A DNA stretch of 64,000 nucleotides. Source: Sodalinema lacuna_A (GTDB taxonomy: Bacteria; Cyanobacteriota; Cyanobacteriia; Cyanobacteriales; Geitlerinemataceae). Both the position numbers and the translations under genes were made by a program. The notes under the pieces were generated by a model. It had not been told where the DNA came from. It did no database searches and saw nothing but the letters and a program-made list of their open reading frames with translations. Positions 50,493 through 59,828 of the stretch are shown here, piece by piece. The stretch is taken from the NCBI GenBank assembly GCA_900149785.2, contig FSSI02000023.1:10480-74479 (forward strand). The letters run 5' to 3'. The stretch's first letter is position 1. Each line of letters begins with the position of its first letter.

Positions 50493-51428
50493 TTAAGCTT
50501 CCTCGGGGGTAATCACCTCCGGTTTGAGATCCCGTTCCATCAACGCTGCGACGGCTTCCTCTGGTGTGATTTGGTTGTTGAGCAACCGATACACTTGATA
50601 GGAAATTGGCACTTCAATGCCCTGTCGCTTGGCTAAATCAATCAACACATTGGTAGTATTGACCCCCTCAGCGGTACTCTGAATTTCCTCTAGGACTTGT
50701 TCTAGGGTTTTATGTTGCGATAAACCAAATCCCACCCGATAATTACGGCTGAGACTACTGTTGCAGGTGGCCAACAAATCTCCTAATCCCGCTAATCCCC
50801 AGAAGGTTTCGGCTTCAGCCCCCATACTGGTTCCCACGCGGACAATTTCAATCAAGGCCCGTGTTAAAAGGGCAGATTTGGCGTTAATGCCTAAGTCTAA
50901 CCCGTCGCAGACTCCAGAGGCGATCGCCATCACGTTTTTGAGAGTTCCGCCGAGTTCGGTTCCAATCGGGTCAGTATTGGTGTAGACGCGAAAAATATCC
51001 GAGGAATAGGCTTCTTGAATCGTCTCAGCCGCCTTGAGATCTCGACTGGCGGCGATGGTGGCGGCGGGGAGTTCCTTATCAATTTCCTTGGAGAGATTTG
51101 GCCCCGACAAAACCACCACTGGATGGTCTGGGAAGGCTTCTTGCCAAATTTGTGACGGGGTGCGGGTTGTGGAGGGTTCTAACCCTTTTGTGGCGGTCAC
51201 AATGATGGTGTTGGCGGGTAAGCCGATGGTCTGGATTTTATTGGCCGTTTCAGCCACCCCTTTCATCGAGATTGCTGATAGCAGAACATCAGCATCGGCG
51301 ATCGCATCCTCTAGGGTCACATCACCGCGACGAGACCAAAACCGAACATGATTGTCTCCATATTCAGCGAGTCTTCCCAAGGCGGTTCCCCAAGCACCGG
51401 TTCCTAGAATTGTAATATGTTTTGTCAT
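50493..51428 (-). CDS. gpsA: Glycerol-3-phosphate dehydrogenase [NAD(P)+]
   Basis: GpsA reduces dihydroxyacetone phosphate to glycerol-3-phosphate for membrane lipids. The 311-residue protein has the Rossmann motif ILGTGAWGTALGRLAE, TATKGLEPSTTRTPSQ, VLSGPNLSKEI, the active-site Lys in LGGTLKNVMAIASGVCDGL and GLAGLGDLLATC, all family signatures, at slightly short normal length. The start MTKHITILGTGAWG at 51428 is clear. It stands alone. Confidence 0.94.
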   Translation of the reverse strand: MTKHITILGTGAWGTALGRLAEYGDNHVRFWSRRGDVTLEDAIADADVLLSAISMKGVAETANKIQTIGLPANTIIVTATKGLEPSTTRTPSQIWQEAFPDHPVVVLSGPNLSKEIDKELPAATIAASRDLKAAETIQEAYSSDIFRVYTNTDPIGTELGGTLKNVMAIASGVCDGLDLGINAKSALLTRALIEIVRVGTSMGAEAETFWGLAGLGDLLATCNSSLSRNYRVGFGLSQHKTLEQVLEEIQSTAEGVNTTNVLIDLAKRQGIEVPISYQVYRLLNNQITPEEAVAALMERDLKPEVITPEEA

Positions 51429-51561
51429 TGTGTTGTTATGAATCCTAACGAACGACCGTCAATGGCGTACCCGTTATAGTTTATCTTAACTTGGCGGCGA
51501 AGTTGTCCATCATGAGAGTGTTAACCGCGAGGTACGGCTTTTCTAATTTCTAAATTATCTA

Positions 51562-51653
51562 TTCCCTGTTGCCTGTTCCCTATTCCCTGTTCCCTGTTCC
51601 CTGCTGCCTGTTCCCTGTTGCCTATTCCCTGTTGCCTATTCCCTGTTCCCGAA
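51562..51653. repeat. Heptamer array, TTCCCTG / TTGCCTA mix
   Basis: About a dozen degenerate heptamers lie between the GGDEF-EAL gene stop and the upstream region of gpsA. Confidence 0.88.
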
Positions 51654-51679
51654 CTCAGCAATCTCGAAATTGCTAGAAC

Positions 51680-53575
51680 TTACCAATGATGTTCTTCTCC
51701 GAGTAACGCTGTTGCCGCCTGTGCGGTTAAGGGTCTTGAGAAATAATAACCCTGTCCATACTCACAGCCTAAATTGCGGAGTTGTTCAACATGAATTGCC
51801 GTTTCAACCCCTTCAGCAATAACTTTCATGTTTAGGCTATGAGCCAGGGTAACAATAGCTTGTACAATTTCTCGCTCATCGTTATCTTCATCAATTGGAT
51901 CAACAAAAGAACGGTCAATTTTGAGGATATCAACAGGTAACCGATGCAGGTGACTTAGAGATGAATAACCTGTACCAAAGTCATCAATACTTAACTGAAT
52001 TTTTCGATTTTTTAGCTCCTCTAAAATCGATTTAGCTACCTCATAATTACCAACAATTGTACTTTCGGTAATTTCCAACTTCAAAAAACGCCCATCCAGT
52101 TGAGAATCCTTTAAGATATCATCAATCCGATTCAATAAATCAATTTGAGCAAACTGTTTAACTGAGATATTAACCGAAACTGTTAAATTTTTGGCATGAT
52201 CATATTGACATTGCCATCGTCTAAGATACGTACAAGATTGACGCAAAACCCATTCACCAATCGGAACAATTAAACCCGTTTCTTCTGCTGCTGGAATAAA
52301 TTCAGCCGGAGAAATTTGCCCTCGTTCTGGATGGTGCCAACGCAATAACGCTTCAAAACCAACAATTCCACCTTTTTTTAAGTCCACAATGGGCTGATAA
52401 TTTACTTTAAATTCACCCCGTTCTAAGGCTCGTCGTAAGTTTGTTTCAAGTTGTAGGAAATTGACCGCGCGATCGTGCATTCCTGAGTCAAACACCCGAT
52501 AGCGCCCTTTCCCCAAATCCTTCGCGCAATACATGGCTGCATCAGCATCCCGCAAGAGATGTTCTGGCTGGGTATATTGAGAGGTTCCTAAAACAATGCC
52601 AATACTGGCACCAATAAACACTTCATGGCCATCGACATGAAAGGGAGCGGTGAGTTGTTGTTGGATGGTTTCGGCGGTTTCAATGGCGTTTTCGATGCCG
52701 TTAATGGGGTTGAGGAGAATTGTAAATTCATCGCCCCCTAAACGAAATAGCGTATCAACGGGACGTAAACAGAGTTCTAAGCGATCAGAAATAAGACTGA
52801 GGAGGCGATCGCCGGTTAAATGTCCCAACGAATCATTCACCACCTTAAAGCGATCGCAATCAATAAACAAGACCGCAAAGCGATAGTCATCATTCTTGAT
52901 CGTTTCCTGGAGAGCCGATTCTAACTTTTCCATCAATAGAACTCGGTTCGGCAACCCCGTCAAGGAATCATGCAGAGCCATATACATTAACTGCTCCTGC
53001 ACCTGTTTCCGTTGTTGAATTTCGGTTTGCAGTTGCGAGTTCGCCGCCTCTAACTCAGCGGTTCGTTTTCGCACTCGCTCTTCGAGCTTCTCATTGAGTT
53101 GACGCACTTCGGACTCAGCCAAAGCGCGATCGCCAATCTCTTGTTGTAACCGTTGATTTTGTTCCCGGAGTCGTTGCTGAAGATCCCGAATCGTCAACTG
53201 GTTACGGACTCGGGCCAACACTTCCTTAAACTGAAACGGCTTCGAAATATAATCAGTCCCCCCCACCGTAAACGCCTTCACTTTATCGAGAGCATCATCG
53301 AGGGCGCTAATAAAAATAACCGGAATATCACGAGTTTCGCGATCTTCCTTGAGAAAACGGCAAACATCATAGCCGTTCATTCCCGGCATCATGATATCGA
53401 GCAAAACGAGATCCGGCTTGCCATAGCGTGCGCCCTCAAGCCCCGTTGAGCCATCAACAGCGACACAGACCTCATACCCAGCACGAGTTAAAATCGTGTT
53501 GAGTAATTCAAGGTTGGCCGGGGTGTCGTCGACAATCAGGATGTTGCCTTTCGAGGGACGCTCAGGGCTACTCAT
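51680..53575 (-). CDS. Response regulator with GGDEF and EAL domains
   Basis: The 631-residue protein has an N-terminal receiver (residues 10-125; ILIVDDTPANLELLN, phospho-Asp in DLVLLDIMMPGMNGYD, PFQF Lys region), a coiled coil (130-195), a GGDEF domain (195-365) with RLGGDEFTILL and an intact product-inhibition site RPVD five residues before it, and an EAL domain (about 375-625) with FEALLRWHHPERG, LDDFGTGYSSL-like SIDDFGTGYSSLSHL and VIAEGVET. It can therefore make and degrade cyclic di-GMP; which activity dominates cannot be read. Start MSSPERPSKGN. It is on the same strand as the next large protein, with 232 bases between. Confidence 0.92.
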   Translation of the reverse strand: MSSPERPSKGNILIVDDTPANLELLNTILTRAGYEVCVAVDGSTGLEGARYGKPDLVLLDIMMPGMNGYDVCRFLKEDRETRDIPVIFISALDDALDKVKAFTVGGTDYISKPFQFKEVLARVRNQLTIRDLQQRLREQNQRLQQEIGDRALAESEVRQLNEKLEERVRKRTAELEAANSQLQTEIQQRKQVQEQLMYMALHDSLTGLPNRVLLMEKLESALQETIKNDDYRFAVLFIDCDRFKVVNDSLGHLTGDRLLSLISDRLELCLRPVDTLFRLGGDEFTILLNPINGIENAIETAETIQQQLTAPFHVDGHEVFIGASIGIVLGTSQYTQPEHLLRDADAAMYCAKDLGKGRYRVFDSGMHDRAVNFLQLETNLRRALERGEFKVNYQPIVDLKKGGIVGFEALLRWHHPERGQISPAEFIPAAEETGLIVPIGEWVLRQSCTYLRRWQCQYDHAKNLTVSVNISVKQFAQIDLLNRIDDILKDSQLDGRFLKLEITESTIVGNYEVAKSILEELKNRKIQLSIDDFGTGYSSLSHLHRLPVDILKIDRSFVDPIDEDNDEREIVQAIVTLAHSLNMKVIAEGVETAIHVEQLRNLGCEYGQGYYFSRPLTAQAATALLGEEHHW

Positions 53576-53807
53576 TACAGCTTCATACGAAAATGGGGGC
53601 GAGGAGAACGAAACTAGAGTCCAGATTCAACTGGGTTCGGGAATCCGTGACCATCAGCAGAAAAGTTCATAATCCCTGTCTAGCACGTTAACCCTCATTT
53701 TAGGGAAAATCTAGGGGCTTGAGAATGACGGCCGTCACTTCGCTGTCAGGTAACGGTCATCAACTTCAGGAATTCGGGACGTCACAGACTCTAACGTGAT
53801 GCTGATC

Positions 53808-56800
53808 CTACTCATAACTATCCCTTTTTGGTCGATCGGATAAAACAGACCAATCTACCGAAGGTGAATCCAAATAAACATCCGGTGCAATCACGACTTG
53901 ATTTCCTCCAGCGGCTTTGGCGGCCTGAACCGCAATTTCAGCGGTTTCAAGGAGAGAATTGGGGTCAAGATTGGGATTAGGAAGATCGCTGGCGATGCCA
54001 AAACTGACAGTAAAGGAGGTGGGGGTTAAGTGAGTCGAAATAAAGCGTCGTGCTTGTTGGCGTAGGACTTGTGCGATCGCCTGGCCTTGACAACTATCTA
54101 AATGGGGCAACAGAATCCAGAACTGATCTCGTTGGCCACGAATCAAGCAGGCCCCGCGACGAGTCAGGCTGTCTCGCCAGGCTTCGGCTAGGGTTTTCAG
54201 GGCGCGATCGCCAGTATCTTCGCCATGACGGTCACAGTAGGCACTGAACTGGTCAATATCTGCCAAAATCAAGGTCAGAGGCAACCGAGTATTTAACAAG
54301 CGTGTCCATTCATAGCGAAGACGAGCCTGGAAGCTCTCCATATCTCCCAAACCGGTGAGGCGATCGCAACTAAACACAGTCCCCCGATGAGGATAATGAG
54401 GCAACTCCATCAACAGGAGTACATTGGCAATTTTTTCCAACCAAGCCAGTTCCTTCGGCTGCCAATTACGGGCCGTCACCGCCTGATGTAGCACGATCGC
54501 CCCCCAGATCTGACCTTGCTGATAAATCGGCAGCAACACACAGGCCTTCACCCGCTGTTGAGCTAAAATCACCGCATCATCAGCACTCAAATGAACATAA
54601 TCGAGATTACATAAGGCCAACACATCCGGCGAAGGCTTTGACACCAGAGAAAACAAATCCGGAGCCATCGCCGCACGATGATGGCGATCGCCCCCATCTT
54701 CAGCCAGAGGAATCGTATTGCCATAAGCATCATAGCGATAGGCGACCACACTCAACAGCCCCAGTTCGCGACGAATCCCCACCACCGCCTGTTGAAAGAC
54801 CACCGTCAGGGGTTGTTTGCCCAACATTGCTCGACTGAGATTCGTTAGATGTTCTTCTCGGCGAAGCTGATGATTGACGCGGCGTAAACTCTGCTGAAGT
54901 TCATCGCGATCGCTGCGTAAGCCTAAATTAGCCTGTTCTAAATCACGAATCCGCCGTTGCAGGAAGGCCCGACGTTCAGCAGTTTCGGGCAAACTTGAGT
55001 GGTCGCTATAGGGATGGCGACGGGTACTGAGAACCGCCACTTTTTCAATGCCCTGAAACACGGCCCATTGACGTAATAACTCGGGAATCTCAACGGCCGG
55101 AACCGGGCGACTAAACAAATACCCCTGGGCTAAATCACAGTGAATTGACTTGAGGAACTCCGCCTGTTCATTGGTTTCGACCCCTTCAGCTAAGACAATC
55201 AGATTCAGTCCTTGACCTAGAGCGACAATGGTTTTGGCGATCGCGGCATCACTTGAGTCTTGCGTGAGATCCCGCACAAAGGAGCGATCAATTTTCAGGG
55301 TATCGAGGGGAAACTGTTTAATAAAACTTAAGCAGGAATACCCTGTACCAAAGTCATCCATCGCAATTTGTACCCCCATCTCTCGCAACCGTTGCAACAC
55401 TGAGATGGTTAACTCCACATCTTTAACGGCCGTGGTTTCCGTGATTTCGAGTTCCAGATAAGCCGGCTTGATCTGAGTCTCTTCGACAATCTTGACAATC
55501 GTTTCTAACAAATTGGGCTGTTGAAACTGACGGGCCGAGAGATTCACCGCCATTTTTAGGGGTTTAAACCCCATTTTCAGCCACTCTCGATGTTGTTGAC
55601 AGGCCGTTCGCAGCACCCACTCCCCAATGGCCCGAATGGCTCCCGTTTCTTCGGCGATGGGGATGAAGTGATCGGGGGAGATGCGGCCCCGTTCAGGATG
55701 TTGCCAACGAATTAAGGCCTCGACGGCGACAATTTTGCCACTGGCTAAGTCAATTTGGGGTTGGTAATGTAAACAAAATTCCTGATTGAGAATCGCTTGT
55801 TCGAGATCGAGTTCTAGGGCCAGGTTATCGGCCCGGCTACTGAGCATATCGGGGTTATACAGCCCGATGGTGTTGCGTCCTTGCTGTTTGGCCCAATCGA
55901 GGGCGGTTTCGGCGTAGCGCAGCAAACTATGGCTATCTCGTCCATGTTGAGGGGCTAGGGCGAAGCCTAAGCTGGCACTCATGGAAAATTCCCGGCCATC
56001 ACATTCAAAGGGGAAACGCAGTTGTTTGAGGATCGACTCAGCCACCGCCATCACGCCGTTATGACAGCTTTGAGGGCCGAGTAGGAACACCAGCTCATCT
56101 CCTCCCCACCGGGCCAGGGAATCTCCCTCTTGTAAGCAGGTGAGGATGCGCTCTGTCATGGCTTTGAGGAGGCGATCGCCCACTTGATGGCCAAAGGAGT
56201 CGTTCACGGCTTTAAAGCGATCGATGTCTAGGAAGCCCACGGCCATGGAGGTTTGCTTTTGTCGGGATTCGACTAAGGCCAGGGACAACTGCTCATCGAA
56301 GAGTAAGCGGTTAGGCAGTTGGGTGAGGGGATCATGGGAGACTTGATAGCGCAACATGGCGCTGACTCGATGTTGCACCACGGCAATATAGAGATGTACC
56401 CCCACTTGATGGGCGAGTTTTCGTTGCGCCTCAGTCCAGGGATCGGTCTGATCGCGGTGGGCCTCTCGCCAGGCTTCGAAGGAGGCTCGTGGCCGCCGTT
56501 GTCGCTCATCGGAATTGGATTTTCCGGCCCACCAAACTTCGGTATCGTGACCTCGACGAAAGAGGGTGAGGTAGCCGACACATTGGCGATGGTATTGCAG
56601 GGGAATCACCAACAGCGATCGCACTGGGGTTGGGTTAAGCAAGTCTTGGAGGAATGCCAAGGCGGGGTTTTGGTTCCAAGCCTCGGCATTGAGGGCAATG
56701 GGTTCAGGATGGGGAGAACTGTCTAAACTTAAAGGGTTATAGCCGATAAATCCGGCTTGCCATTGGGGATGCTCTTCTAACGCCTCAACGATAGCACCGT

Positions 56801-57557
56801 CTCCGATGACGGATACCTTGACTCCCTCCACCTCCGGTTGTGAGCAAAGGTATAAGCGGCCACCACTGGCGTCGAGGGCGTTGACGGCTTCTTGCAGCAC
56901 CTGCTGTTGTAGGGAATCCCAAGGACGCTGATTATCGAGGAGTTCGGTAATGCGATCTAGGGTTTGTTCATAGCGGCGGGTTTCCCGAGTTTGTTCGAGT
57001 AGGCGGGACTGGGTGATGGCGATCGCAATCTGATCGATGGCTAACTGAAGGATTTGCTGTTCGTAAACGGAAAAATGGCGGGGTTGGCTATGGTGAATGC
57101 TGACGAGTCCCCAGAGTCCATTCCGTTCAAATAGAGGCAGTGTCAGGGTGGCTTCTACCCCCATGGCCTTGAGATACGCCAGATGACAGTCACTGACCAC
57201 TTCTTCGTAGGGAGGAAGTTTCGGATCGAGGGAAAATAGGACTTTGCGGGCTGTGGCCGTATCGGCAATGATACATTGACGGATGCGAGCAAAGGTTTGC
57301 CGGGCCGTGGGGGGGATATCTTCGGCAGGAAAATGTAATCCCACTAAGGCCGGGAGGCGATCGCCCTGACGGGCTTCGGCCACCACGACACCACTTCCAT
57401 CGGCATCAAACCGATAGAGTTTAACACGATCAATGTTCAGAAACTCTTGAATTCCCTCAACACTGCAACTTAGAATTTCTGAGAGGTCTTGGGAGTTACG
57501 AATACTCCAAGCGATTTGATGGAGAATTTCTCCGGGATCAGGAACGGCGTTGGACAT
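53808..57557 (-). CDS. Large GAF-GAF-GGDEF-EAL-GAF-GGDEF-like signalling protein
   Basis: The 1249-residue protein has two GAF domains (about 20-190 with PAEDIPPTARQTF..., the phytochrome-like pattern, and 205-395), GGDEF (405-575) with RWGGDELVFLL and no RxxD inhibition site, and EAL (585-840) with VEALIRWQHPERG and LAEGVETNEQAEF. After a coiled coil (870-930) follow a third GAF (930-1080) and a second GGDEF-like domain (1085-1240). In that last domain the signature is GQRDQF, so it cannot be a normal cyclase and probably binds a ligand or is structural. No bilin-binding Cys is obvious. The protein lies in tandem with the gene at 51680. Confidence 0.88.
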   Translation of the reverse strand: MSNAVPDPGEILHQIAWSIRNSQDLSEILSCSVEGIQEFLNIDRVKLYRFDADGSGVVVAEARQGDRLPALVGLHFPAEDIPPTARQTFARIRQCIIADTATARKVLFSLDPKLPPYEEVVSDCHLAYLKAMGVEATLTLPLFERNGLWGLVSIHHSQPRHFSVYEQQILQLAIDQIAIAITQSRLLEQTRETRRYEQTLDRITELLDNQRPWDSLQQQVLQEAVNALDASGGRLYLCSQPEVEGVKVSVIGDGAIVEALEEHPQWQAGFIGYNPLSLDSSPHPEPIALNAEAWNQNPALAFLQDLLNPTPVRSLLVIPLQYHRQCVGYLTLFRRGHDTEVWWAGKSNSDERQRRPRASFEAWREAHRDQTDPWTEAQRKLAHQVGVHLYIAVVQHRVSAMLRYQVSHDPLTQLPNRLLFDEQLSLALVESRQKQTSMAVGFLDIDRFKAVNDSFGHQVGDRLLKAMTERILTCLQEGDSLARWGGDELVFLLGPQSCHNGVMAVAESILKQLRFPFECDGREFSMSASLGFALAPQHGRDSHSLLRYAETALDWAKQQGRNTIGLYNPDMLSSRADNLALELDLEQAILNQEFCLHYQPQIDLASGKIVAVEALIRWQHPERGRISPDHFIPIAEETGAIRAIGEWVLRTACQQHREWLKMGFKPLKMAVNLSARQFQQPNLLETIVKIVEETQIKPAYLELEITETTAVKDVELTISVLQRLREMGVQIAMDDFGTGYSCLSFIKQFPLDTLKIDRSFVRDLTQDSSDAAIAKTIVALGQGLNLIVLAEGVETNEQAEFLKSIHCDLAQGYLFSRPVPAVEIPELLRQWAVFQGIEKVAVLSTRRHPYSDHSSLPETAERRAFLQRRIRDLEQANLGLRSDRDELQQSLRRVNHQLRREEHLTNLSRAMLGKQPLTVVFQQAVVGIRRELGLLSVVAYRYDAYGNTIPLAEDGGDRHHRAAMAPDLFSLVSKPSPDVLALCNLDYVHLSADDAVILAQQRVKACVLLPIYQQGQIWGAIVLHQAVTARNWQPKELAWLEKIANVLLLMELPHYPHRGTVFSCDRLTGLGDMESFQARLRYEWTRLLNTRLPLTLILADIDQFSAYCDRHGEDTGDRALKTLAEAWRDSLTRRGACLIRGQRDQFWILLPHLDSCQGQAIAQVLRQQARRFISTHLTPTSFTVSFGIASDLPNPNLDPNSLLETAEIAVQAAKAAGGNQVVIAPDVYLDSPSVDWSVLSDRPKRDSYE

Positions 57558-57833
57558 GGGGACTGGGGACGTGTCTCGGTCTTGACCAATGTTTTAGGGA
57601 TGGTTTAATCGAGTTCTAACATCTAGTTTGCCAGATTCACTCAAGGTTGGAGCCACAGAACCCCTAACCCTTTATATATCGTTATATTTGAGACTCCCAT
57701 CCTCGAGTAAACCCCAGAGCGAACCTAGGTAAATTGGCCTTATCAACTTACGCAGAGACAGATAATTTCTCATAATTCCTTCTAAATTGTTAGCAACATC
57801 AGAGTATTTTATACAAGTTAACCTAACCTGATT

Positions 57834-58985
57834 TCACCAATCTTTAGGGGGAGTGGGTGGATCACTCCAGTCATCTTCTTGAGGGTCTTTATCTTTAAAA
57901 TTAAACAGTTTAGATCCCAAGAAACTCGAGGGTTTTTGCTCGGATTTTAACTCATCAGACTCATCTAAAAATTCTCCTTCAAGAGTCTCATCCGGCTCAT
58001 CTTCTTCCTCAAATGGGGGTGTCGAGTCTGATGGACTCATGATATCGTCTTCCTCGGTCTCCTCCTTGACTGAAGGGTCTAACCCCTCAGCTTGGTCAAC
58101 ATTTGAGGCAGAATCTTGCTGTTGAGAGTCGACCGATAACGGTTCAGAGATATTGACTTCAGAGATTTCGGGTGCAGAGGGTTCTGAATCAGAGATATTG
58201 GCTTCAGAGATATTGGCTTCAGAGATATTGGCTTTCGAGATACTGGTTTTCGAGGTTTCTGGTGCAGAGGTTTCTGGTGCAGAGGTTTCTGATTTAGAGG
58301 TTTCTGATTTAGAGGTTTCTGGCTCAGAAACCTCCTCCAAGGCTGACTTACTATAGCTGTAAGAATATAAAGTTCCTTGTCGGTATGCCGAAACCGGTTC
58401 TTTGTGAACCTCATAATTACCAACAGCCTGACCGACGGCCACTCCGGACGGATTCTCCTCAGTGTCATCGGGCCACTCCTCCTCCTCGGGCCAATCCTCC
58501 TCATCCCAAACTTCTGACTCAACGTCCCCTGAGCCAGAGGGAGGAACGTCATTGCGGACAGAAGGCCGACGTTGCGCTGACGACGTCCACCGCCTCTCGG
58601 GGGTGATCGGGGTTTCAGAGGCTGATGTCTTTCCCGGCGATTCCTGAGCCTCCACCGCAACATCATCCTCATCGAGATCCGGGTCATCAATCGCATCGTC
58701 TCGAAGCTGACGCGAAGACGGTTGTGGGTGACGGGCCGACTCCATTGTTCCCGAAGCCTGTGAATGGCGCGAGGGGCGATCGCCTCTCGGTAACAGCAAC
58801 GCCACAAACCAGGAGCTGACGATTCCGGCCAAAAAGGGAATTAGGAGCCAAATCCCCAAGGGTAAGGCGATCGACGTTATACCAAAAAAGGTCACTGTTA
58901 GCGTTGGCGAGCTATTTTGAACCAGAAACAGTGCCAGAACCCCCAAGATAATCAAGCCGGTGATGGGCAATTTAGACGTTTGCAT
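57834..58985 (-). CDS. LapA-domain membrane protein with long acidic tail
   Basis: The N-terminal 70 residues are a LapA (DUF1049) domain: two hydrophobic helices (LPITGLIILGVLALFLVQN and LPLGIWLLIPFLAGIVSSWFV), as in the small lipopolysaccharide assembly protein A. The remaining 310 residues are low-complexity, rich in Glu, Asp and Ser, including tandem SKSET / SAPETSK / ANISE units (58150-58320) and short motifs WDEEDWPEEEEW. Such long tails are unusual for LapA, which is about 100 residues. The tail is likely disordered. Start MQTSKLPITGL. Confidence 0.78.
   Translation of the reverse strand: MQTSKLPITGLIILGVLALFLVQNSSPTLTVTFFGITSIALPLGIWLLIPFLAGIVSSWFVALLLPRGDRPSRHSQASGTMESARHPQPSSRQLRDDAIDDPDLDEDDVAVEAQESPGKTSASETPITPERRWTSSAQRRPSVRNDVPPSGSGDVESEVWDEEDWPEEEEWPDDTEENPSGVAVGQAVGNYEVHKEPVSAYRQGTLYSYSYSKSALEEVSEPETSKSETSKSETSAPETSAPETSKTSISKANISEANISEANISDSEPSAPEISEVNISEPLSVDSQQQDSASNVDQAEGLDPSVKEETEEDDIMSPSDSTPPFEEEDEPDETLEGEFLDESDELKSEQKPSSFLGSKLFNFKDKDPQEDDWSDPPTPPKDW
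58150..58320. repeat. Tandem repeats coding for SET/SEANI units
   Basis: Units of 15-21 bases (TTCAGAGATATTGGC, GAGGTTTCTGGTGCA, GAGGTTTCTGATTTA) are repeated two or three times each within the LapA-type gene. Confidence 0.8.
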
Positions 58986-59018
58986 GGGTTCACTGAGTGA
59001 AAACGAGTAATTAATCCT

Positions 59019-59630
59019 CTATTGCTCCTCTTTCCAGCGTCGTAGCGGTACACAGTCAATCTCAAAACAGTCAAGACTGCGGGCCACCACGAAATCCACG
59101 AGGTCTTCAATCGTACGAGGTTGGTGATACCAAGCCGGAATGGCCGGAACCACCCGCACGCCGGCTTCAGCCAAAGCCGTCAGATTCCGTAGATGAATCA
59201 GACTCAAGGGAGTTTCACGAGGTACAACTACCAGTTTACGGCCTTCTTTAATTTGTACGTCAGCGGCTCGTTCAAGTAAATCGGAACTGAGTCCCTGAGC
59301 GAGTTTGGCGACTGTACTCATACTACAGGGAATGACCAACATCCCCAAAGTGCGAAAGGAGCCGCTGGCAATGTTCGCGCCGACATCGCTGGCGGGGTGA
59401 CAGCGTAGATGACCACCACTCTCAACTCCGGCTTGTTGACGCCAAAACTGTTCTTGTTGTTGGGGGTCAGCGGGCATTTTAATGGTATTTTCCGCCTGCC
59501 AAACCCGATAACTGGCTTTGGAGGCCACCAACTCCACAGAATAGTTGGCTGTCAGAAGATATTTCAGAGTACGGACGGCATAGATAAGGCCCGAAGCCCC
59601 AGAAACACCGATAATGAGAGGTCGAGACAT
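59019..59630 (-). CDS. ubiX: Flavin prenyltransferase UbiX
   Basis: UbiX makes the prenylated FMN cofactor of UbiD decarboxylases. The 203-residue protein begins MSRPLIIGVSGASGLIYAVR, the typical phosphate-binding start, and contains VELVASKASYRVWQ, CHPASDVGANIASGSFRTLGMLVIPCSMSTVAKLAQGLSSDLLERAADV and KLVVVPRETPLSLIHLRNL, all family signatures. The start at 59630 follows the heptamer array. The probable partner UbiD is at 47159, 12 kb away, so the pair is not an operon here. Confidence 0.94.
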   Translation of the reverse strand: MSRPLIIGVSGASGLIYAVRTLKYLLTANYSVELVASKASYRVWQAENTIKMPADPQQQEQFWRQQAGVESGGHLRCHPASDVGANIASGSFRTLGMLVIPCSMSTVAKLAQGLSSDLLERAADVQIKEGRKLVVVPRETPLSLIHLRNLTALAEAGVRVVPAIPAWYHQPRTIEDLVDFVVARSLDCFEIDCVPLRRWKEEQ

Positions 59631-59640
59631 AGAGGTTATG

Positions 59641-59684
59641 GGGGCAACAGGCAACAGGCAACAGGCAACGGGCAACAGGAAATG
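59641..59684. repeat. Heptamer array GGCAACA upstream of ubiX
   Basis: Five units end about ten bases before the ubiX ATG; the ubiX sense strand reads TTGCCTG. Confidence 0.88.
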
Positions 59685-59828
59685 GAGAATACGGGCAATC
59701 GGGAGAAACCACCGTTGGCCTCTCCCACCGAGGGGATGACAACAGGATTAGGGTACGTTGCGACAGTCATCAAGGTTGAGCGTTGAGCGCTCGATGAGAC
59801 CTTTCGGCAACGTACCTTTGCCATACCC

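Noticed and set aside
53153..53449. 98-codon plus-strand frame inside the GGDEF-EAL gene
   Set aside because: Antisense shadow with no features.
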